A DNA stretch of 64,000 bases, taken from positions 62,001-126,000 of the forward strand of contig JACFMQ010000001.1 of the NCBI GenBank assembly GCA_019455325.1, read 5' to 3'. Of this stretch, positions 1 through 7,297 are shown piece after piece. The notes beneath the pieces were generated by a model. It did no database searches. It was not told the DNA's origin and saw only the letters and a program-made list of their open reading frames with translations. The DNA is from Rhodocyclaceae bacterium (GTDB lineage Bacteria > Pseudomonadota > Gammaproteobacteria > Burkholderiales > Rhodocyclaceae). How positions within the stretch are numbered: the first letter of the stretch is position 1; the number at the start of each line of letters is the position of its first letter. Both the position numbers and the translations under genes were made by a program.

Positions 1-1
1 G

Positions 2-361
2 GCGCTGCTCGAACAGCTCGCGCGCGGCCCGGCGCTCGACCCGCTGGCCGCCGCCGCGGCGCTGGACAAGACGGTGAAGGCGGAGAAGGGCGGCGGCGCG
101 GCGCCGATGAAGCGGCTGATGGAATGGGCGCAGAAATGGCTGGTCGACCTGTCGCTCGCCGCCGCGCAATTGCCGGTCCGCTACTTCGTCGGCGAGCGCG
201 AGCGCATCGAGAAGCTCGCCGCCCGCTCCGACGCGCAGCGGCTCTTGGCCTTCGGCCGCAAGGCGCTACAATACAGGCGCCATTCCGAGCATCCGTTGAA
301 CAGCCGCCTGTTCCTCGAAGACTTCTTCCTGGGCTACGCGGCGCTTTTCGAACGACGCTGA
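2..361 (+). CDS. holB: DNA polymerase III delta-prime subunit, C-terminal part
   Basis: The reading frame is open from the first bases of the window and ends at a stop at 359-361, so only about the last 119 residues are present. HolB is the clamp-loader delta-prime subunit of the replicative polymerase. The visible part is the helical C-terminal collar region, with the phrase HPLNSRLFLEDFF near the end that is typical of proteobacterial HolB. A PilZ gene and a tatD gene follow on the same strand, which is the usual holB-pilZ-tatD order in beta- and gammaproteobacteria. The N-terminal AAA+ part lies outside the window, so the call rests on the tail and the context. Confidence 0.85.
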   Translation, partial: ALLEQLARGPALDPLAAAAALDKTVKAEKGGGAAPMKRLMEWAQKWLVDLSLAAAQLPVRYFVGERERIEKLAARSDAQRLLAFGRKALQYRRHSEHPLNSRLFLEDFFLGYAALFERR

Positions 362-369
362 CGCGATCC

Positions 370-735
370 ATGAGCGAAACCGCCAAGCCCGCCGCGCCCC
401 GTGCAAGCGTCCTGTCGCTGAACATCAACTCGAAGTCGGCGCTGTACGCGGGCTATATGCCGCATCTCAGGAACGGCGGCATCTTCATTCCGACCTCGCG
501 CAGCTACAAGCTCGGCGACGAGGTGTTCATGCTGCTCTCGCTGATGGACGATCCGGCCAAGCTGCCGATCGCCGGCACCGTCGTCTGGATCACGCCGGCC
601 GGCGCGCAGAACAGCAAGGCGCAGGGCATCGGCGTGCATTTCAACGCCGACGAGAGCGGCGTCGAGGCGCGCCGCAAGATCGAGGGCCTGCTCGGCGGCG
701 TCATGCAGTCGAGCCGGCCGACGCACACCCTTTGA
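370..735 (+). CDS. pilZ: PilZ domain protein (type IV pilus type)
   Basis: This 121-residue protein has the single-domain PilZ fold of the pilus-assembly PilZ class, recognised from the segment YMPHLRNGGIFIPT and a following beta-rich stretch ending in GVHF. This class generally lacks the RxxxR motif of cyclic-di-GMP receptors, and none is evident here. It usually acts in the cytoplasm in type IV pilus biogenesis. The ATG at 370 starts 8 bases after the holB stop, so the two are probably co-transcribed; tatD overlaps or closely follows its end. A longer upstream reading frame exists but overlaps holB and is not needed. Confidence 0.85.
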   Translation: MSETAKPAAPRASVLSLNINSKSALYAGYMPHLRNGGIFIPTSRSYKLGDEVFMLLSLMDDPAKLPIAGTVVWITPAGAQNSKAQGIGVHFNADESGVEARRKIEGLLGGVMQSSRPTHTL

Positions 736-761
736 GCCGCCGCTGGGCGGCAGCGCAGCCG

Positions 762-1547
762 ATGCTCGTAGATTCCCACTGCCACCTCGATTTCGACGAC
801 CTCGCCGGGCGCCTGCCCGAGGTCTTCGCGCGCATGGACGCGAACGGCGTCGGCGCCGCCGTCTGCGTCGGCGTCAATCTGGAAGACTGGCCGAAGGTGA
901 TCGCGCTCGCCGAGAGCGATGCGCGGCTGTTCGCCACGGTCGGCGTGCATCCGGAGTATGCGGATGCGCGCGAACCCACGGTCGACGAACTGGTCGCGCT
1001 CGCCCGCCACCCGAAGGTCATCGCCATCGGCGAAACCGGCCTCGACTACCACTGGCACGCGGACGCGCCGGAATGGCAGCGCGCCCGCTTCCGCACGCAC
1101 ATCGCCGCGGCGCGACAAGCCGGCCTGCCGCTGGTCGTGCACACCCGCGACGCGGCCGCCGACACGCTGCGCCTGCTGGCCGAGGAGGGCGCCGCCGAGG
1201 TCGGCGGCATCATGCACTGCTTCACCGAGACCTGGGAGGTCGCTTCGGCGGCGCTCGACCTGGGCTTTTACATCTCCTTCTCGGGCATCGTCACCTTCAA
1301 GAACGCCCTGCAGATCAAGGAGGTGGCGCAGAAGACGCCGCTCGACCGCATCCTCGTCGAGACCGACGCGCCGTATCTCGCGCCGGTGCCGTTCCGCGGC
1401 AAGCTCAACGAACCGGGGCACGTGCTGCACGTCGCCGAGGAAATCGCCCGCCTGCGCGGCCTCGATCTCGACGCCGTGGCCGAGGCCACCACGACCAACT
1501 TTGCCCGGCTCTTTCCGGGCACCCGCCCATGGCTGGAGTCACGATGA
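762..1547 (+). CDS. tatD: TatD family metal-dependent DNase
   Basis: TatD-family proteins are TIM-barrel metal-dependent nucleases with 3'-5' exonuclease activity, linked to DNA repair and RNA quality control. The protein starts MLVDSHCHLD, placing the metal ligands His6 and His8 where expected. Further family motifs are GETGLDYHW near residue 90, a histidine in VVHTRDA, MHCFTET, and the ETDAPYLAP block near residue 205. The ATG at 762 gives a family-sized product of 261 residues; an upstream TTG at 732 would add ten residues and overlap pilZ. The stop overlaps the start of the ankyrin gene (ATGA), indicating translational coupling. Confidence 0.92.
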   Translation: MLVDSHCHLDFDDLAGRLPEVFARMDANGVGAAVCVGVNLEDWPKVIALAESDARLFATVGVHPEYADAREPTVDELVALARHPKVIAIGETGLDYHWHADAPEWQRARFRTHIAAARQAGLPLVVHTRDAAADTLRLLAEEGAAEVGGIMHCFTETWEVASAALDLGFYISFSGIVTFKNALQIKEVAQKTPLDRILVETDAPYLAPVPFRGKLNEPGHVLHVAEEIARLRGLDLDAVAEATTTNFARLFPGTRPWLESR

Positions 1548-2206
1548 AGACACTGCTCGCCGCCGCCGCGCTCTCGCTCGCGCTCGTCCTGCCGGCCCAC
1601 GCCGGCATCTACGACGACATGCTCGTCGCCATCCAGCGCGGCAGCGCGCCGGACGTGGCCGCGCTCCTGAAGCGCGGGCTCGACCCGAACATCGTCGACC
1701 GCGAGGGCAACACGCTGCTGATCCTGGCGGTGCGCGACGGTAACGAGGAGATCGTCGACGTGCTGCTCGCCGCCCGCGCCAACCCGAACGCGCGCAACGC
1801 GCACGGCGACACGGCGCTGCGCCTGGCCGCGTTCCGCGGCTCGCTGCCGATGGTCGAGCGCCTGGTGAAGGCGCGGGCGCTGGTCAACATCCCCGGCTGG
1901 ACGCCGCTGATCTACGCCGCGTTCAACGGTCACGCGGAGGTCGTCGGCTATCTGCTCGACCACGGCGCCGAGATCGACGCACGCGCCGACAACGGCTTCA
2001 CCGCGCTGATCGCCGCCGCGCGCGGCGGGCACGAGGAAGCGGCGGCGCTGCTGCTGAAGCGGGGCGCCAACCCGAACGCCAGGGACGAGCGCGGCGAGAC
2101 GGCGATGGACTACGCGCTGCGCGGCGGCAACACCGATCTCTTCGACCGGCTGCGCGCCGCCGGCGGGCTCAGCGGCAAGGCGATCCAGGCGCCGCCGGCA
2201 AGGTGA
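1544..2206 (+). CDS. secreted ankyrin-repeat protein
   Basis: The 220-residue product starts with a clear signal peptide (MKTLLAAAALSLALVLPAHA, cleavage after about residue 20), followed by roughly five to six ankyrin repeats marked by phrases such as GNTLLILAVRDG, GDTALRLAA, GWTPLIYAA and GFTALIAAA. Ankyrin repeats mediate protein-protein contacts; this one should act in the periplasm. Its ATG overlaps the tatD stop by the sequence ATGA, so it belongs to the holB-pilZ-tatD operon. Ankyrin genes downstream of tatD are common in betaproteobacteria. No catalytic domain is visible and the partner is unknown. There is no T3SS-type promoter nearby, so it is not an obvious effector. Confidence 0.85.
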   Translation: MKTLLAAAALSLALVLPAHAGIYDDMLVAIQRGSAPDVAALLKRGLDPNIVDREGNTLLILAVRDGNEEIVDVLLAARANPNARNAHGDTALRLAAFRGSLPMVERLVKARALVNIPGWTPLIYAAFNGHAEVVGYLLDHGAEIDARADNGFTALIAAARGGHEEAAALLLKRGANPNARDERGETAMDYALRGGNTDLFDRLRAAGGLSGKAIQAPPAR

Positions 2207-2219
2207 GGACGCGCCGCTT

Positions 2220-2264
2220 GGCTTGCTCGATACCAATATCCTGATCAGCGCGCTGCGCTGGTGA
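2220..2264 (+). pseudogene. remnant of a PIN-domain (VapC-like) toxin start
   Basis: Just after the ankyrin gene a short frame reads GLLDTNILISALRW and then stops. LLDTNILI is the hallmark N-terminal beta strand of PIN-domain ribonuclease toxins, carrying the first catalytic Asp. Nothing PIN-like follows, so this looks like the stub of a degraded vapC gene next to an intact antitoxin of another family. The stretch is short and the match is by eye. Confidence 0.45.
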
Positions 2265-2286
2265 GGGGCATGGCGCGCATGAGCTT

Positions 2287-2601
2287 TCAGGTCCGCTGAT
2301 GGGGCAACGGTTGCAGCGTCAGGCGGAACCCCAGCGCATGGGCCAGCTTGCTGATGGTGTCCAGCGTCGGGTTGCCTTCGCCGCGCGTCACCTTGTACAG
2401 CGTTTCCCGCGCGATGCCTGTCTGCCGTGCCAGTTCGGAAATGTTGCGCGCCCGCGCCACGTCGCCTAGAACCTTTGCCATGAAGGCGGCATCGTCGGGC
2501 GCCTCTTCCTGGGCAGCCTCGATATAGAGGCGGATGTCTTCATCGTCGCGCAGGTGTTCGGTAACGTCCCATGGGCGGGTTTCGATTCTCGTGGTAGCCA
2601 T
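2287..2601 (-). CDS. addiction-module antidote, HigA/XRE family
   Basis: This 104-residue protein matches the putative addiction-module antidote family. An N-terminal region (RPWDVTEHLRDDEDI, IEAAQEE) is followed by a helix-turn-helix at about residues 55-95 with the phrases SELARQTGIARETLYKV and NPTLDTISKLAHALGF. It would bind and neutralise the partner toxin and repress the operon. The toxin-like frame lies upstream on the same strand (2614-2898), the toxin-first order usual for this class. Intact and family-sized. Confidence 0.85.
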   Translation of the reverse strand: MATTRIETRPWDVTEHLRDDEDIRLYIEAAQEEAPDDAAFMAKVLGDVARARNISELARQTGIARETLYKVTRGEGNPTLDTISKLAHALGFRLTLQPLPHQRT

Positions 2602-2613
2602 GATGGGCCTCCT

Positions 2614-2898
2614 TCATACCCCGTCCGCAAGGGACAGGGCAGTTTCAATATCGTGCTGCTGGGATTTTTTGTTCTCGCCGCACAACAGGATGTAGGTTAC
2701 GCCGTGGCGCTCGACGTAGTACACCCGGTAGCCGGGGCCGTAGTCGATCTTCAGTTCCGACACGCCATTGCTCAGGTTGCGATGCTGGCCAGGGTTGCCG
2801 AAGGCCAGGCGTCCGATGCGGATGGCGATGCGGGCGCGCGCCTGGCGGTCACGCAAACCCTCGTACCAAGCATCGAAAACGGCGGTAGTCCGGATGCT
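2614..2898 (-). CDS. RelE/ParE-like addiction-module killer protein, damaged 5' end
   Basis: Family hallmarks are clear: DAWYEGLRDRQARARI, a NPGQHRNLSNGVSELKIDYG segment and a C-terminal VTYILLCGENKKSQQ. These toxins are small ribosome-dependent RNases. The coding similarity runs back to about 2898 (residues SIRTTAVFDAWYEGL), but this frame has no ATG or GTG: an in-frame TAA lies just upstream, and the only standard start inside is a TTG at 2856, which would drop about 14 conserved residues. ATG codons at 2904-2915 are in other frames. The start has probably been lost by an indel, or an unusual start is used. Function uncertain. Confidence 0.6.
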   Translation of the reverse strand, partial: SIRTTAVFDAWYEGLRDRQARARIAIRIGRLAFGNPGQHRNLSNGVSELKIDYGPGYRVYYVERHGVTYILLCGENKKSQQHDIETALSLADGV

Positions 2899-2912
2899 CT
2901 GTGCATGTGTCC

Positions 2913-2940
2913 ATTATAAGTGACAGACAAGGAAGAGCAA
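2913..2940 (-). promoter_or_regulatory. sigma-70 promoter for the toxin-antitoxin unit
   Basis: Reading the minus strand, TTGCTC (2940-2935) and TATAAT (2918-2913) are separated by 16 bases. The -10 box is a perfect consensus. It lies only about 15 bases before the first residues recognisable as toxin, so any transcript would have almost no leader. Confidence 0.6.
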
Positions 2941-3014
2941 GGCCAGCCCGACTGCAAGCTGCAAGAGCGTCGGCTTTTACTTCTGCTTGCGGCTTAAAGC
3001 TTATGGCTGCTTTT

Positions 3015-3050
3015 GGATCGCCCCGCTCATGCGCATGAATGGGGCGATCC
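3015..3050. repeat. strong inverted repeat after the TonB-receptor gene
   Basis: GGATCGCCCC (3015-3024) and GGGGCGATCC (3041-3050) form a perfect 10-bp stem just past the receptor stop codon. No U-tract follows on the minus strand, so it may be an end-stabilising hairpin rather than a classical terminator. Confidence 0.55.
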
Positions 3051-3056
3051 GGGTGG

Positions 3057-5531
3057 TCAGAGCTGGTACTTCACCATCATCATGAAGTTGCGCGGCATGC
3101 CATAGCGAGCAACGCCACCCCAGCCCGGGTGCGAGCCGAGTGAGTGGTAGTAGCGTTTGTCGAAGAGGTTGTCGATGTTCAATTGCACGTCGACATTCTT
3201 TGATGCTTGGTAACCCAGCGTGAGGTCCGCCACGGCGTAGGTTTTCTGCTCGATACGGAACGGCGTCCCGGCATTGACCCCCGTCTTGTAGATTTCACTC
3301 TGCCACTGGATGCCGGCGCCCACGCGCCATTGGTTCAGGTTTCCCGGCAGGCGGTAGAGGGTGCTGAGCTTGAACAAGTGCTCTGGAAAGGCCGTATCGA
3401 ACCTCGTGCCTTCCAGTGCCGTGTTGGCTGCGTTGCGAATGTACTTTGCATCGGTGTAGGTATAGCCGGCAGCCAGATTCCAATTTGGACTCAATGCGCC
3501 GCTGACTTCCAGCTCAACGCCTTTGCTGCGCACCTTTCCGGAGGCTTCATAGCAATTGTTGATCGGGCAGCCTGCCTGGTTCTGGGCGAGCGCGGCACGA
3601 TTCACCTGGTCGATCTGGAACAAAGCTGCACTGGTATTGAGCGTGCCGCCGAAGTATTCACCCTTGATCCCGAGTTCGTAGTTCTTGCCCAGAATCGGGT
3701 CCAGCAACTTGCCGGAAAAGCCACTTTGGCTCTGCGGTTCGAAGATGTCCGTATAGCTGGCATAGACGGAATGGCGGTCATCGAGGTCGTAGATCACCCC
3801 CGCATATTTGGTCAGATTGCGCGTGACTTTGTAGCCACTGACGGAAGCATTGCCCATCCAGCTCGTGCTGGCATCGTATTGGTACCAGTCCAGCCGGGCT
3901 CCCAGGATGATCTTCCAGTCGTCATGGGGGTTTAGCCGGCTCGTTGCGTAGGCGCTTCGTTGTTCGACGAGGTAGTTGTTGCGCAGCATGCCGAGATCGA
4001 ATGCGGGGCGAGCCAGACTGCCCGAATCCCAGTTGTAGACGTCGATGCCGGTGCTGCGGATGGTACCTTGCCCACCTGCGAGCAATTTGTCTGACTCCTG
4101 AAAACTGGCACCCAAAACCAGCTCATGCTCACGCCCTAGCAGTGTGAACGGGCCGCTGGCGTTCAGGTCATAGCTGGAAGTATCGAGATGGGCGTCGTAT
4201 TCCGCGCCAATCTGGGCCCATGTGTTGTAGTTGGTCAAATGGGTTCCCAGGTACGCCATCCGGCTCCACCCTTTTCTTCCAGCCAGACGGAGGGCCCAGT
4301 CATTGGCGAAGCGGTGCTGCAACTCGATGAAAACCTCCTTGTTTTCCTTATCCCAGTATTCCCAGTCGTAGCCGAAATAGCTCGATCGCGGCAGGTGCAG
4401 ATCACTGCCATCTGCTGCCCACGGGACGCCGCCCCAGGTATTGCGATTGTCGTCCTTCTGGTAGGAACCGCCGAAGCTGAGCATGGTACGCGGGCCAAGA
4501 TCCGCTTCCAGGATGGCATACACCAGTCCGGACTTGTTGTTGACGACGTCGGTGAAGCTATCCTTGTCCTGATAGCTCAGCACTGCACGCCCACGCAGGC
4601 TGCCGTGCTGATTGAGCGGACCGGCAACATCCACGTCCGTGCGGTAATTGTCCCAACTGCCAATGCTGCCTGTCAGGTTCAACTGGAAATCGCGCGTAGG
4701 CTTCTTGCGGACCATATTGATGGCAGCCGATGGCGTGCCCGCGCCCGTGGTCAGTCCAGTGGAGCCTCGCACGATTTCGACCCTGTCATACATTGCCAGA
4801 TTGGGCGAACCTACGTAGTCACCATCGTAGGCTCCCGTCAAACCATCGTACGTCATCTTCTGAAGCCAGAATCCTCGCGAATAGATTGCTGGTCGCTCCC
4901 CGCCGGCTTTGCTCAGGACGATGCCCGGCGTGTTTTCGATCACATCCTCCAGCGTTTCCATGGCTTGGTCGTCCATGCGCTGACGGGTGAGCACACTGAT
5001 GGATTGGGGTGTTTCGCGCAGGGTCAGGTTGAGTTTGGTGGCGGTGCTGCTGGGGCCGGTCTGGGTGTAGCTGCCGGTGCCTTCAGTGATGCCGCTGCGT
5101 TCTGCCGACGCGGTGACCGTCACCGCAGCCAGCGTCGCATCGCCGCGCGAGGCGGCCGGCACCTCGCGCAGGCGCCACGTTCCATCCTGGCCCTGAAAGG
5201 CTTCCAGACTGCTGCCGGCGAGCAGCCGGGACAGGGCGTCCGCGCTGGCGTACCGGCCGTCCAGGCCGGGACTGCTGCGCCCTTCGGTGAGCCGGGCGTC
5301 CACCGAGACGAGTTCGCCGGATTGTTGGCCGAACAGGCCCAGGGCGTGGTCGAGATCGCCGGCAGGGATGGCGTATTGCCGGGAGGCTGGCTGGTGGGCA
5401 CCGACAGTCGTGTCCTGCGCGTGCGCCGGCAAGGCGAGCGGCAGCGCGAGTGCGGCGGCGATGGCGAGGGTGAGGGGCCGCAGGGCTTGGCCGGCGGCGC
5501 GCGGGCCGGCGAGATGCGTGGCAGTGTTCAT
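3057..5531 (-). CDS. TonB-dependent siderophore receptor with N-terminal signalling domain
   Basis: This 824-residue outer-membrane receptor has a signal peptide ending near residue 39 (ALPAHAQ), an STN signalling domain at about 52-122, a plug domain from about 165 to 290 and a beta-barrel to the C-terminal KYQL. Such receptors import ferric siderophores using TonB energy, and the STN domain tells the FecR anti-sigma factor that ligand is bound. fecR and fecI genes lie directly upstream on the same strand, completing the transducer. The 105-base gap before the gene holds a 7-bp inverted repeat (5557-5577). The siderophore cannot be told from sequence; the layout resembles FpvA/FoxA-type receptors. 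Confidence 0.9.
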   Translation of the reverse strand: MNTATHLAGPRAAGQALRPLTLAIAAALALPLALPAHAQDTTVGAHQPASRQYAIPAGDLDHALGLFGQQSGELVSVDARLTEGRSSPGLDGRYASADALSRLLAGSSLEAFQGQDGTWRLREVPAASRGDATLAAVTVTASAERSGITEGTGSYTQTGPSSTATKLNLTLRETPQSISVLTRQRMDDQAMETLEDVIENTPGIVLSKAGGERPAIYSRGFWLQKMTYDGLTGAYDGDYVGSPNLAMYDRVEIVRGSTGLTTGAGTPSAAINMVRKKPTRDFQLNLTGSIGSWDNYRTDVDVAGPLNQHGSLRGRAVLSYQDKDSFTDVVNNKSGLVYAILEADLGPRTMLSFGGSYQKDDNRNTWGGVPWAADGSDLHLPRSSYFGYDWEYWDKENKEVFIELQHRFANDWALRLAGRKGWSRMAYLGTHLTNYNTWAQIGAEYDAHLDTSSYDLNASGPFTLLGREHELVLGASFQESDKLLAGGQGTIRSTGIDVYNWDSGSLARPAFDLGMLRNNYLVEQRSAYATSRLNPHDDWKIILGARLDWYQYDASTSWMGNASVSGYKVTRNLTKYAGVIYDLDDRHSVYASYTDIFEPQSQSGFSGKLLDPILGKNYELGIKGEYFGGTLNTSAALFQIDQVNRAALAQNQAGCPINNCYEASGKVRSKGVELEVSGALSPNWNLAAGYTYTDAKYIRNAANTALEGTRFDTAFPEHLFKLSTLYRLPGNLNQWRVGAGIQWQSEIYKTGVNAGTPFRIEQKTYAVADLTLGYQASKNVDVQLNIDNLFDKRYYHSLGSHPGWGGVARYGMPRNFMMMVKYQL

Positions 5532-5636
5532 CAGGCGTTCCTTTTCGGTTGGTCGGGATGCCCGTCACGGGGGCATCTACCTCCCATGCCAATCGGGGGG
5601 GCCTGAAACTTCGGCGGGAGTGAAAATTTTTTTCGT

Positions 5637-6641
5637 TCAGCCAGCCAGGGCGCCCACCGTGACCCAGTAGCGGGTGCGATAGGTGACGCGTACCGGCAGG
5701 GTCTGCGCCAGCGCCGCGAGGATGCGGTCGGTGTCGGCCAGGGGATAGCTGCCGGTGAGGCGCAGGTCGGCCACCGCGGGGTCGCAGCGCAGGATGCCGG
5801 GGCGGTAGCGGGCGAGTTCCTGCACGAAGTCGCCGAGGCGCATGCGCGTGGCGATCAGCAGGCCGTCGGCCCAGGCGGCGGGGCTGCCGGTTTCGGCCTG
5901 CGGCGGCTGGATGTCGTGGCGGTCGATGCGGGTGTATTGGCCGGCGGCGACGATGATTTCTTCGGTACCCGCCGGGCGGGAGACGGCCACCTGCCCTGCG
6001 TTGACAGAGAGCCGGGTGCCGAGGGCATCCGACTCGTGGCGGACGATGAAGCGCGTGCCGATGGGACGCAGCCGGGCAGCGGGCGTTTCGACGTACAGCG
6101 GGCGCCCCTGCGGATCGCTGGCGGTGGTGACGATGATTTCGCCCTGCGCGAGGATGAGGCGGCGGGCGTGCTCGTCGTAGCGTACGTTGAGCAGGCTGCG
6201 GGTGTTGAGGCTGACCAGGGTGCCGTCGGGCAGGCGCAGGTCGCGGCGCTCGCCGATGCCGGCATGGTGGTCGGTGATGGCCTGCCGGACCAGCCAGGTA
6301 TCGCGCAGCTGCCACAGCAGCCCGCCGGTGAGGCCCGCGCCGGCGAGCAGCTTCAGCGTACGGCGGCGCTGCCGCCCGGCCTGCTGCAGGACGTCGAGCG
6401 CCAGGGCGCTGTTCACACCGGCCGCGCCGCGGGACAGCATCTCCATGCTGGCAAGGCGATTCCAGGCGGCTTCGTGGCATGGGTCGTTTTGCCGCCATTG
6501 CAGCAGTGCCTGCTGGCGCAGCGGGCTCATGCTGCCGGACTGGCTTTCGACGAACCAGGCGATGGCCTGCCGGCGAACATCGTCGCCGATGGCGGGCGTA
6601 TCGCCAGGGGCGGAAGGCGGGGGCATGGCGGCCTCAGTCAC
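5637..6641 (-). CDS. fecR: FecR family anti-sigma factor / iron signal transducer
   Basis: The 334-residue protein starts with a cytoplasmic region carrying the FecR hallmark AIAWFVESQSG and a W-x-x-NDPCHEAAWNRL segment, then a single membrane segment near residues 95-110, then the periplasmic FecR domain (RDLRLPDGTLVSLNTRS) and a C-terminal region that should contact the receptor STN domain. It senses the occupied receptor and controls the sigma factor encoded just upstream. Its ATG overlaps the end of the fecI gene by 8 bases, so the two are translationally coupled. Confidence 0.9.
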   Translation of the reverse strand: MTEAAMPPPSAPGDTPAIGDDVRRQAIAWFVESQSGSMSPLRQQALLQWRQNDPCHEAAWNRLASMEMLSRGAAGVNSALALDVLQQAGRQRRRTLKLLAGAGLTGGLLWQLRDTWLVRQAITDHHAGIGERRDLRLPDGTLVSLNTRSLLNVRYDEHARRLILAQGEIIVTTASDPQGRPLYVETPAARLRPIGTRFIVRHESDALGTRLSVNAGQVAVSRPAGTEEIIVAAGQYTRIDRHDIQPPQAETGSPAAWADGLLIATRMRLGDFVQELARYRPGILRCDPAVADLRLTGSYPLADTDRILAALAQTLPVRVTYRTRYWVTVGALAG

Positions 6642-7149
6642 GCGTGGCGAAATCGAAGCAGGCGCCGATGGCCTTGGTCATCGCCCTTTGCACCTGGCTG
6701 ACGGAAAGACCGAGCCGCCGGGCGATTTCGGGGTAGGTCAGGCCGTCGAGCTGGGACAGCAGGAAGATATGCTGCACCTGGGGCCCCAGGCCGTGGAGCA
6801 GTTTGTCGAGGGCGACCAGGGTGTCGACGATCTGGCGGGTATCTTCCGGCGACAGGGCGAACTCGGCGGTTCGTGCCGCCAGGGCGTCCAGGCACGCGCG
6901 TTCGATGTCGCGGCGGCGCCAGTGATTGATCAGGAGGCTGCGCGCGATGGTGAGCAGGTAGGCGCGCGGGCTGTGCAGATCCTGTGGAACGGCGCGGGGC
7001 AGCAGCAGGCGCACGAAGGTGTCCTGCGCCAGGTCGGCGGCCTGCGCGGAATCGCCGAGTTTGCGCTGCAGCCAGCCGCGCAGCCAGGGATGGTGTTCCT
7101 GGTACAGGGTTTCGACGGTAGCGCGCAGGGACGGGTCGGTGGCGGACAT
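6634..7149 (-). CDS. fecI: FecI-type ECF sigma factor
   Basis: A 171-residue iron-starvation ECF sigma factor. Region 2 holds AADLAQDTFVRLLLP and region 4 the helix-turn-helix YPEIARRLGLSVSQVQRAMTK. It directs RNA polymerase to the receptor promoter after release from FecR. I chose the ATG at 7149 (MSATDPSLRATVETLYQ), which matches the usual N-terminal length; ATGs at 7179 and 7206 are also in frame but lie beside or upstream of a Fur-like box. The operon order fecI-fecR-receptor is standard. Confidence 0.88.
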   Translation of the reverse strand: MSATDPSLRATVETLYQEHHPWLRGWLQRKLGDSAQAADLAQDTFVRLLLPRAVPQDLHSPRAYLLTIARSLLINHWRRRDIERACLDALAARTAEFALSPEDTRQIVDTLVALDKLLHGLGPQVQHIFLLSQLDGLTYPEIARRLGLSVSQVQRAMTKAIGACFDFATRD

Positions 7150-7179
7150 GGAGGGGCAAGGGAAATCGGTGATGCTCAT

Positions 7180-7198
7180 TTTACTGAGAATCGTTATC
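7180..7198 (-). promoter_or_regulatory. Fur box upstream of fecI
   Basis: On the minus strand this 19-mer reads GATAACGATTCTCAGTAAA and matches about 13 of 19 positions of the consensus GATAATGATAATCATTATC. Its place just before fecI fits iron repression of the unit by Fur. Confidence 0.7.
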
Positions 7199-7216
7199 GA
7201 TTTCATCTTGGCCCAT

Positions 7217-7290
7217 CACCGCAGGGGCGGTGCCGTGCCATCCAAGCAGGTTTTTTTTTGCGTTTCCTTTGCGCCTTTGCGGTGGACGCT
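7217..7290. repeat. degenerate copy of the CCGCAAAGG palindromic repeat
   Basis: The right arm (TTTCCTTTGCGCCTTTGCGG) is well conserved and the left arm is reduced to CACCGCAGG. A T-run of nine lies at 7251-7259. It is the most eroded of five family members (see 29291, 34506, 45167 and 55831) and sits between convergent or unrelated genes. Confidence 0.65.
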
Positions 7291-7297
7291 TGCCTTT

